Shown here in pieces: positions 57,103-64,000 of a stretch of DNA of 64,000 nt. The DNA is from an uncultured Pseudomonadales bacterium (lineage in GTDB: Bacteria; Pseudomonadota; Gammaproteobacteria; Pseudomonadales; Pseudohongiellaceae): positions 124,001-188,000 of the forward strand of contig CASIAB010000005.1 of the NCBI GenBank assembly GCA_949372635.1, in the 5' to 3' direction. Made by a program: the position numbers and the translations under genes. Positions within the stretch are counted from its first letter, which is position 1. The number at the start of each line of letters is the position of its first letter. The notes under the pieces are model-generated. The model saw only the letters and a list, made by a program, of their open reading frames with translations. It was not told the origin of the DNA and did not search any database.

Positions 57103-58311
57103 CTAGGTACTAGCGCCACGACACAAATCCTTTAATATCAATTCTTTAGCTAGTCTTCTAGCTTGTCGGTCACGGTCTTGAATGATAGCGAGAGTAGGCG
57201 CCGGTTCACAAGGTATTTGTGACCTAACTGCCTCAATTATTGAGGGAATTTCCGCAAAACCGATCTCTCCACCCAAAAATGCCTCAACTGCCACTTCGTT
57301 TGCAGCATTAAGAACCGCCGGCGCCGTTCCGCGCTCGCCTGCAGCCTCCATACCTAAGCGCAGGCAGGGGAACCTGAAAAGATCGGGCTTGGAGAATTGC
57401 AAAGACTCCTCCACCGTCAGGTCAAGCGGAGCAGCTCCTGACTCGATCCGCTCCGGCCATGCCAACCCATAGGCGATAGGAACTCGCATATCGGGATTGG
57501 CCATCTGGGCCAACACCGAACCATCTTTATAGTGAACCATAGAGTGCACAATGCTCTGCGGATGAATCAATACATCAACCTGCGATGGATGTAGATCAAA
57601 GAGATAACACGCCTCAATAAACTCTAACCCCTTGTTCATCATTGTCGCGGAGTCGACGGATATCTTCCTACCCATTGACCACTTGGGATGCTGGCATGCT
57701 TGATCAGGCGTGACTGACTCCAACTGCTCAATCGGCGTGTTCAGGAACGGGCCGCCCGATGCCGTCAATACAACCTTCACAACACCAGTATCAGACTCTA
57801 TATGTACGCTGCTCTTCGTTTGCGGCAGACACTGAAAAATTGCATTGTGCTCGCTGTCGATCGGTAAAATCTCTGCGCCAGATTCCCTCGCCGCCTGCTT
57901 CAGTAAGTCTCCAGTCATCACCAGAGATTCCTTATTAGCAAGTAACAGGCGCTTGCCATTTGAAGCTGCCGCAAGTGTCGATTCGAGACCAGCCGCGCCG
58001 ACTATTGCAGCCATCACTATATCGACATTTGGATTACTCGCCACCTCAGTCAATCCAGACTCACCAATCAGCAACTTGGTATCTAGATTGCTCCCAAGTA
58101 GTAACGCTTTAAACTCTGGAGCGGCGACTTCGCTTAACACAGCGAATTTTGGCCTGTATTTCTCGCACTGTTCGAATAGTAGTTTCGCGTTTCGGTAAGC
58201 GGTAAGTGCAAAAACTTTGTAGGAAGGATTCTCATCGATTACGGCCAACGTGCTTGCGCCAACCGACCCAGTAGAACCGAGGATGCTGATCTGAAGATTG
58301 CTACTCGTCAC
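57103..58311 (-). CDS. dxr: 1-deoxy-D-xylulose 5-phosphate reductoisomerase
   Basis: ISILGSTGSVGASTLAVI; LLLANKESLVMTG; PIDSEHNAIFQCL. Confidence 0.97.
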   Translation of the reverse strand: MTSSNLQISILGSTGSVGASTLAVIDENPSYKVFALTAYRNAKLLFEQCEKYRPKFAVLSEVAAPEFKALLLGSNLDTKLLIGESGLTEVASNPNVDIVMAAIVGAAGLESTLAAASNGKRLLLANKESLVMTGDLLKQAARESGAEILPIDSEHNAIFQCLPQTKSSVHIESDTGVVKVVLTASGGPFLNTPIEQLESVTPDQACQHPKWSMGRKISVDSATMMNKGLEFIEACYLFDLHPSQVDVLIHPQSIVHSMVHYKDGSVLAQMANPDMRVPIAYGLAWPERIESGAAPLDLTVEESLQFSKPDLFRFPCLRLGMEAAGERGTAPAVLNAANEVAVEAFLGGEIGFAEIPSIIEAVRSQIPCEPAPTLAIIQDRDRQARRLAKELILKDLCRGAST

Positions 58312-58312
58312 G

Positions 58313-59188
58313 TTAGAGACTCACCTGCAATTCGCTATCGAGAACTAACATCATTGTAAGTACAAACAGCGGTGTGGCTGCTACGAGACCATCCACCCTA
58401 TCAAGCACACCGCCATGCCCAGGCAGCAGCGCGCCGCTATCCTTAATCTCGCAATTGCGCTTGAGCATGCTCTCTATGAGGTCACCCACTACGCTAAAGA
58501 ATGTGACGCCTACTGACAACGCCAGCAAGGCAATGATCTGCATTGCAGATAGTGTTTGGAGATTGTTGTGCATTAGCCAGACAAACAAACTTGCCACCAA
58601 AAAACAGGCAAACGTTCCGCCCCATACACCTTCCCAAGACTTCTTCGGGCTCAACTTAACGGCCAGCTTTCTCGATCCAAAATTTACTCCAACGACATAG
58701 GCCCCCACATCGACCGCCGCCACCAAAATCACTAACGCTAGGACCAAATAACCAGAGGGAACAAGGTATTTCAAAACCACAATACCAACAAAGGCTGGCA
58801 TCAACACCAAAACACCCATAAGCGCAATTTTCGACTCATCGTTCCACAGGACGCTGTTCTCAGGATAACCGAAAAGGAAAAATAAAGATATCAGCCAAAA
58901 AAGCAGACCCAGAATCAGCACGAGACTAGCTCGAAAATCATCGATGCTTTGTGCGTCGGCCGAGAGTCCCAAAAGAAAGAAACAAGCAACCAACATCGCA
59001 GCTATACTAACGAGGTATGGTAGCTTAGCTATTTTTTTATCCGGACTGACAAGCCCGGCCCATTCCCATGCGGCCATTAGAATGACGCCAGCAACAAACA
59101 GCGAGAAATAAAAAGAAGACAACTGAGTAGTGGCAACAATCAAGGCCACCAAAAGTAATACGGCGGTAATGACTCGCTGCTTTAACAT
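58313..59188 (-). CDS. cdsA: Phosphatidate cytidylyltransferase
   Basis: MLKQRVITAVLLLVALIV; SPKKSWEGVWGG; VVGDLIESMLKRNCEIKDSGALLPGHGGVLDRVDGL. Confidence 0.96.
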   Translation of the reverse strand: MLKQRVITAVLLLVALIVATTQLSSFYFSLFVAGVILMAAWEWAGLVSPDKKIAKLPYLVSIAAMLVACFFLLGLSADAQSIDDFRASLVLILGLLFWLISLFFLFGYPENSVLWNDESKIALMGVLVLMPAFVGIVVLKYLVPSGYLVLALVILVAAVDVGAYVVGVNFGSRKLAVKLSPKKSWEGVWGGTFACFLVASLFVWLMHNNLQTLSAMQIIALLALSVGVTFFSVVGDLIESMLKRNCEIKDSGALLPGHGGVLDRVDGLVAATPLFVLTMMLVLDSELQVSL

Positions 59189-59189
59189 C

Positions 59190-59933
59190 TTAGTCACTCG
59201 TAGTTTCCTGTTCATCATGACTGCCATAACGACGCTGGCGATTTGCAAAATCATCGAGCGCTAGTTGCAACTGTGCATCGTCGAAGTCTGGCCAATAACA
59301 GTCTGTAAAATAGAGTTCGGTATAGGCGAACTGCCAAAGTAGGAAATTACTAATACGCTGCTCGCCACCAGTACGGATACAAAGGTCTGGATCCGGATAG
59401 TAGCTGGTACTCGTGTGCTGCCTTATCAAATTAACATCGATTGCGTCTGCCGACAGCTCTCCCGAAGTAACCTTGTGGACTATGCTTGTCATTGCGTTTG
59501 CGATATCCCAGCGCCCACCGTAGTCTGCCGCGACAATCACTGTCATACCAGTATTATTACGCGTCAACTCTTCAACCTCACGCATGTTTTTCTGCAATTT
59601 CTGCGAGAAGTTGCTGCGATTTCCGATGAACTGTAGACACACATTCCTCTTGTGTAGCTGGTTGATTTCTTTACGCTTTAGGACGGTAACAAAGAGCGCC
59701 ATAAGGCTCTGAACTTCCTTTCGCGGACGCACCCAGTTCTCACTACTAAAAGCAAACAAGGTGAGGTATTTGATACCCCTAGCGAGGCAGGAATAAACAG
59801 CCTCTCGCGCCACTTCGGCGCCAAAGCGATGACCAGATTTTGCAGGCAGATCACGAGATTTGGCCCAGCGGTTACTGCCATCCATAACTATGGCGATATG
59901 CCGAGGTAATTCCGGTTTGCTAGCAGATGTCAT
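59190..59933 (-). CDS. uppS: Undecaprenyl diphosphate synthase
   Basis: HIAIVMDGSNRWAKSRDLPAKSGHRFGAEVAREAV; DLCIRTGGEQRISNFLLWQFAYTELYF. Confidence 0.97.
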   Translation of the reverse strand: MTSASKPELPRHIAIVMDGSNRWAKSRDLPAKSGHRFGAEVAREAVYSCLARGIKYLTLFAFSSENWVRPRKEVQSLMALFVTVLKRKEINQLHKRNVCLQFIGNRSNFSQKLQKNMREVEELTRNNTGMTVIVAADYGGRWDIANAMTSIVHKVTSGELSADAIDVNLIRQHTSTSYYPDPDLCIRTGGEQRISNFLLWQFAYTELYFTDCYWPDFDDAQLQLALDDFANRQRRYGSHDEQETTSD

Positions 59934-59999
59934 TTACAGTTACCACATCTCTAATGACCGGAGGTCCCATGGTGTCCGCCGACTGAAGCAATCGCGAGC

Positions 60000-60557
60000 T
60001 CAGAAGGACAGCAAATCGGCTTCTTTAGCCTGAAATGAAGACTCAATAGTCGCAATATGTTTGTTGGTAATCTTCTGTACTTGATCTTCGGCTCTGTGCT
60101 GTTCATCTTCACTAATTTCTTTTTCTTTTTCTAGCTCTTTGAAGTCGGAGTTCGCATCTCTTCGAATATTTCGAATCGCGATTCTTGCATTCTCTGCCTC
60201 GGCCTTAGCCTGTTTCGTATACTCTTTACGCGTCTCTTCAGTTAGAGGCGGCATTGGTACACGAATAGTGTCACCATTATTTGAAGGGTTCAGCCCTAAG
60301 TCTGATTTCATAATGGCTTTCTCAATCTCTCCGATCATTGGCTTTTCCCAGGGAGAAATTATCAGAGACCGACCCTCTTCTACCGTGACATTAGCTAGTT
60401 GGCTCAAAGGCGTGTCTGAGCCATAGTAGGACACTTGTACGCTGTCTAGTATATCGGGGTGCGCCCTTCCCGTTCGAATCTTCTTAAAAGCATCATCTAA
60501 CGAGGCTATGCTCTTTTGCATCCTCTCGTCTGCGTCGGCTATAGTTTCATCGATCAT
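60000..60557 (-). CDS. frr: Ribosome recycling factor
   Basis: MQKSIASLDDAFKKIRTGRAHPDILDSVQVSYYGSDTPLSQLANVTVEEGRSLIISPWEK. Confidence 0.97.
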   Translation of the reverse strand: MIDETIADADERMQKSIASLDDAFKKIRTGRAHPDILDSVQVSYYGSDTPLSQLANVTVEEGRSLIISPWEKPMIGEIEKAIMKSDLGLNPSNNGDTIRVPMPPLTEETRKEYTKQAKAEAENARIAIRNIRRDANSDFKELEKEKEISEDEQHRAEDQVQKITNKHIATIESSFQAKEADLLSF

Positions 60558-60646
60558 TGTCTGGCTCCTTGCTCTTTAAACCTAGCTCCACGCAACAAGC
60601 ACAGAGTATTCATCAATTTTACTTAATCAAAACCCAGCACCATCAA

Positions 60647-61366
60647 CTAAGCGATGTGAGTGCCGTCAGGCTTGCCCATAACATTGTTCAACAATGCACC
60701 GGGGGTGTTCATATTGAAAACTTTAATTGGCACCTGATGATCACGGCTTAAACAGATAGCCGTCAAGTCCATGACACCGAGTTTCTTTTCGATTACTTCA
60801 TCATAGGAAAGATTATCGTACTTAACCGCATCCGAATCCAACTCCGGATCGGAGGAATAAACACCGTCCACCTTAGTGGCTTTCAAGATTAGATCCGCAT
60901 CGATCTCGATTCCACGCAGGCAAGCCGCAGTATCCGTGGTGAAGAACGGATTTCCGGTTCCTGCGGAGAATATAACGACATCGCCTGCGTCTAGATGTCG
61001 AATAGCCGTGCGCCGGTCGTAGTGCTCTACGACACCGCTCATGGGAATGGCCGACATGACACGAGTGGGAATGCTCGCTCGTTCGAGTGCGTCGCGCATC
61101 GCAAGCCCATTCATCACAGTCGCTAGCATACCCATGTGATCACCGGTTACACGCTCCATTCCCGAAGCATGCAGGGCAGCACCGCGGAATAGATTACCAC
61201 CACCAATGACTAAGCCTATCTCCACTCCCAGTCCAACCAGCTGGCCTATTTCTACAGCCATACGATCGAGTACTTTAGGGTCTATGCCAAAATCGCCATC
61301 ACCGGTGAGCGCCTCACCGCTTAGCTTTAACAAAATACGATTGTACCTGCGTTCCTTGTTTGGCAT
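60647..61366 (-). CDS. pyrH: UMP kinase
   Basis: [55 protein letters not shown]. Confidence 0.98.
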   Translation of the reverse strand: MPNKERRYNRILLKLSGEALTGDGDFGIDPKVLDRMAVEIGQLVGLGVEIGLVIGGGNLFRGAALHASGMERVTGDHMGMLATVMNGLAMRDALERASIPTRVMSAIPMSGVVEHYDRRTAIRHLDAGDVVIFSAGTGNPFFTTDTAACLRGIEIDADLILKATKVDGVYSSDPELDSDAVKYDNLSYDEVIEKKLGVMDLTAICLSRDHQVPIKVFNMNTPGALLNNVMGKPDGTHIA

Positions 61367-61395
61367 TTTTCAATGGCACCCCTATTTTTGTGCTC

Positions 61396-62274
61396 CTAGG
61401 AGCCTTTAACTTGAGCCGCAACTTCATCGGCAAAGTCTATTTCTTCTTTTTCGATGCCCTCGCCCACTTCGAAGCGAACGAAATGAACTACGCTCGCACC
61501 GGCATCCTTAAGTAGTTTACCGACAGTAACATCCGGGTCTTTAACAAAAGGCTGTTCCAACAAGCTTACTTCAGCGACGAATTTTCGCAATCTACCACTA
61601 ATCATTTTCTCGATGATTTCTTCCGGTTTGCCACTTTCGCGTGCTTGCGCAGAATATATCTCAGTCTCTTTCGCTATTTCTTCCTTAGGCACATCTTCTG
61701 CTCTGACTACCAATGGGTTTACAGCAGCTATATGCATGGCCACATCACGAGCGAGCGCTTCATCACCGCCGGTGACCGAGATCAGAACCGCGATTCTATT
61801 ATTGCTATGCACGTAACTTTCAACGATGCCGGTGCTCTCATCAGTTAATTGCAAGCGCTCTACACGACGCAAATTACAATTCTCACCTATTTTTTGGACC
61901 AAAGCAGAACGCGCATCTTCCAAGCCCGCCCCTAGCAATGCAGCGACATCGGCCTCCCTTTTCGAGTAAGCAAGCTCCAACACCTGTTGTGAAAAACCGA
62001 GGAAATTATCGTCTCTAGCGGCGAAATCAGTTTCTGAATTGACTTCAATAATGACACCAAAGTTGCCATCCTCAGCAATCTTAGTCAGCACCACACCTTC
62101 GGAAGCAACACGACTCGCTTTCTTGGCAGCTTTGATACCACTCGCCTTTCGCAAATCATCAATTGCCTTATCCATATCTCCTTCGGCTTCGGTCAATGCC
62201 CTCTTACAATCCATCATGCCCAAGCCGGTTCTTTCACGTAACTCTTTAACCATGCCCGCTGTAATATTTGCCAT
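61396..62274 (-). CDS. tsf: Elongation factor Ts
   Basis: ITAGMVKELRERTGLGMMDCKRALTEAEGDMDKAIDDLRKASG. Confidence 0.98.
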   Translation of the reverse strand: MANITAGMVKELRERTGLGMMDCKRALTEAEGDMDKAIDDLRKASGIKAAKKASRVASEGVVLTKIAEDGNFGVIIEVNSETDFAARDDNFLGFSQQVLELAYSKREADVAALLGAGLEDARSALVQKIGENCNLRRVERLQLTDESTGIVESYVHSNNRIAVLISVTGGDEALARDVAMHIAAVNPLVVRAEDVPKEEIAKETEIYSAQARESGKPEEIIEKMISGRLRKFVAEVSLLEQPFVKDPDVTVGKLLKDAGASVVHFVRFEVGEGIEKEEIDFADEVAAQVKGS

Positions 62275-62334
62275 CTCTTAATGCCTCTTTCTAGTCATCT
62301 TGAAGAGCGCGCTCTTCTATTAAATCATCTGTAA

Positions 62335-62357
62335 AAAGGGGGCTATCCGCCCCCTTT
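62335..62357 (-). terminator. Attenuator/terminator hairpin between rpsB and tsf
   Basis: On the minus strand AAAGGGGGC-ggata-GCCCCCTTT followed by TT. Confidence 0.78.
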
Positions 62358-62400
62358 ATCCAACTCTACCCTTACTACTGCTACGCAGGAAATTCTTCTA

Positions 62401-63465
62401 TTAAGAATCTTTCTGGGCAGCCTTTTTCTTGGCTGGAGCTTTCTTCTTAACAGGTGCCTTCTTAACAGCTACCTTCTTCTTGGCTGGAGCTTTCTTCTTA
62501 GCAGAAGCTTCAACTTCCGCTACTACTTCTGCAGGCGCAGCTTCAACTTCAACTTCCGCTACCACTTCTGCAGGCGCAGCTTCAGCTTCAACTTCCGCTA
62601 CTTCTTCTGCAGGCGCAGCTTCAGCTTCAACTTCCGCTACCACTTCTGCAGGAGCTTCTTCTACAGGCGCAGCTTCGGCTTCGATTGCTGCCTCTGCAGC
62701 CGGCGCCGCTTCTATTTCTACTGTAGCTTCAGCAGCTGCATCATCTTCTATCTCGATGAATTCGCTATTTCCGCCGGCAGGGCCATTTCTCTCACGCCCT
62801 TCAACACAAGCATCGGCGATCGCTTCTACATACAACTGAATTGCACGTATCGCATCATCGTTACCTGGAATTACGGTAGTGACACCGTCAGGGTTACTAT
62901 TGGTGTCAACGATACCAATCACTGGGATCTTCAGGTTGTTCGCTTCAGTAACAGCAATACGCTCATGATCTACGTCGACTACGAATATCGCGTCAGGCAA
63001 GCCACCCATATCCTTAATACCACCGATACTGCGCTCAAGTTTTTCCTTGGCGCGAGTTCGCATTAGAGCTTCTTTCTTGCTCAAACGGCTCAATGTGCCA
63101 TCTGTTTCTTGCTGCTCAAGATCTTTGAGACGCTTAATAGAACCACGAATAGTCTTGTAGTTAGTCAACATACCACCGAGCCAGCGATGATTTACATAGG
63201 GCATTCCTGCGCGTTCTGCTTCCTGCTTAATAATTTTGTTAGCCGCTCGCTTCGTGCCGACGAAAAGAATTTTCCTTTTCTTTTCAGCAAGATAGGATAC
63301 TTCTTCAAGTGCGGAATTGAGCGCAGGAACGGTGTGCTCGAGGTTGATGATGTGAATTTTGTTTCTGGAGCCAAATATATATGGATCCATTTTTGGGTTC
63401 CAATAGCGACACTGGTGCCCAAAATGCACTCCTGCACGGAGCATATCTTTCATATTTACAGTCAT
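62401..63465 (-). CDS. rpsB: 30S ribosomal protein S2 with a long low-complexity C-terminal tail
   Basis: [50 protein letters not shown]; tail of Ala/Glu/Val repeats followed by KKKAPAKKK. Confidence 0.97.
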   Translation of the reverse strand: MTVNMKDMLRAGVHFGHQCRYWNPKMDPYIFGSRNKIHIINLEHTVPALNSALEEVSYLAEKKRKILFVGTKRAANKIIKQEAERAGMPYVNHRWLGGMLTNYKTIRGSIKRLKDLEQQETDGTLSRLSKKEALMRTRAKEKLERSIGGIKDMGGLPDAIFVVDVDHERIAVTEANNLKIPVIGIVDTNSNPDGVTTVIPGNDDAIRAIQLYVEAIADACVEGRERNGPAGGNSEFIEIEDDAAAEATVEIEAAPAAEAAIEAEAAPVEEAPAEVVAEVEAEAAPAEEVAEVEAEAAPAEVVAEVEVEAAPAEVVAEVEASAKKKAPAKKKVAVKKAPVKKKAPAKKKAAQKDS

Positions 63466-63868
63466 GTTGTTTCCTTCGGTTTGGGTTAGGCCTCCATACA
63501 CCCCATGGCTCAACCAATCTGAAATACAGCTACAGAGAGGCACCCAGAACTCATGTGACGGTGTATGTGCGACGTTAGTTAAGTTTAATTTTAGCCTTCA
63601 AGACCCCTTACCCCCACCAGACTCATATGAGAGTTGGAGGCAGCAACCGAGAAAACGCGCAGCTTTATACCACAATAGCGCTGCTACTGAAAGAAAATAT
63701 CACATTCAGACTAAAGAGAAAATGCTCGCTACGGCCCGTGCCAAGCCGGCTTCATACACACCCGAAAACCCGCAGCCCCTGTTACAAAGGTTGCTCCTGC
63801 ATTACAATACTAAGCATTTGCCGTTATCGGTCTTATCCTTAACAACTTTGGAAATAACTGGCACCTCA

Positions 63869-64000
63869 ATGACGATTCATATTAAAACAGCGGACGACAT
63901 TGTGAAAATGCGGGTAGCGGGCAAGCTGGCATCCGAAGTCTTGGAAATGATAGGTCCGCACGTGCAGCCTGGAGTTAGCACAGGCGAGCTGGATAAGATT
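63869..64000 (+). CDS. map: Methionine aminopeptidase, N-terminal part, cut by the window end
   Basis: MTIHIKTADDIVKMRVAGKLASEVLEMIGPHVQPGVSTGELDKI; divergent from rpsB. Confidence 0.93.
   Translation, partial: MTIHIKTADDIVKMRVAGKLASEVLEMIGPHVQPGVSTGELDKI

Noticed and set aside
62480-62680. Regular ~45-bp repeats considered as a CRISPR array
   Set aside because: Repeats are contiguous, in frame with rpsB, and lack unique spacers.
62429-62839. + strand ORF of 136 aa ([24 protein letters not shown]...)
   Set aside because: Antisense of the rpsB repeat tail; low-complexity artefact.

Overview
This is a 64-kb gammaproteobacterial chromosomal window. From about 26 kb to the end it is a long housekeeping block whose order matches the Pseudomonas-type recX-recA-pncC-mutS-fdxA-(rpoS)-nlpD-pcm-(surE)-truD-ispF-ispD-ftsB-eno-kdsA-pyrG-tilS-accA-dnaE-rnhB-lpxB-lpxA-fabZ-lpxD-skp-bamA-rseP-dxr-cdsA-uppS-frr-pyrH-tsf-rpsB-map, but rpoS and surE are missing from their usual positions. 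The first ~26 kb is a patchwork: proS, arsC-like, wrbA, hda, purM/purN, a FleQ-type regulator, FlgM, rSAM/selenodomain-associated glycosyltransferases, a winged-helix membrane regulator, an AP2-like protein, malonyl-CoA decarboxylase, a methylcitrate (prp) locus, Hsp20 and DUF1015. Seven genes between 6.9 and 20.7 kb carry single-base frameshifts (nine in total, mostly +1), and a class III cyclase remnant lies next to recX. The best regulatory signals are a sigma32 promoter with a ROSE-like RNA thermometer before hsp20, and tandem LexA boxes before an unrecognised 96-aa ORF located between pncC and recA. I saw no CRISPR array, intact rRNA or tRNA, or intact mobile element. All family calls come from reading the sequence by eye, with no database search.
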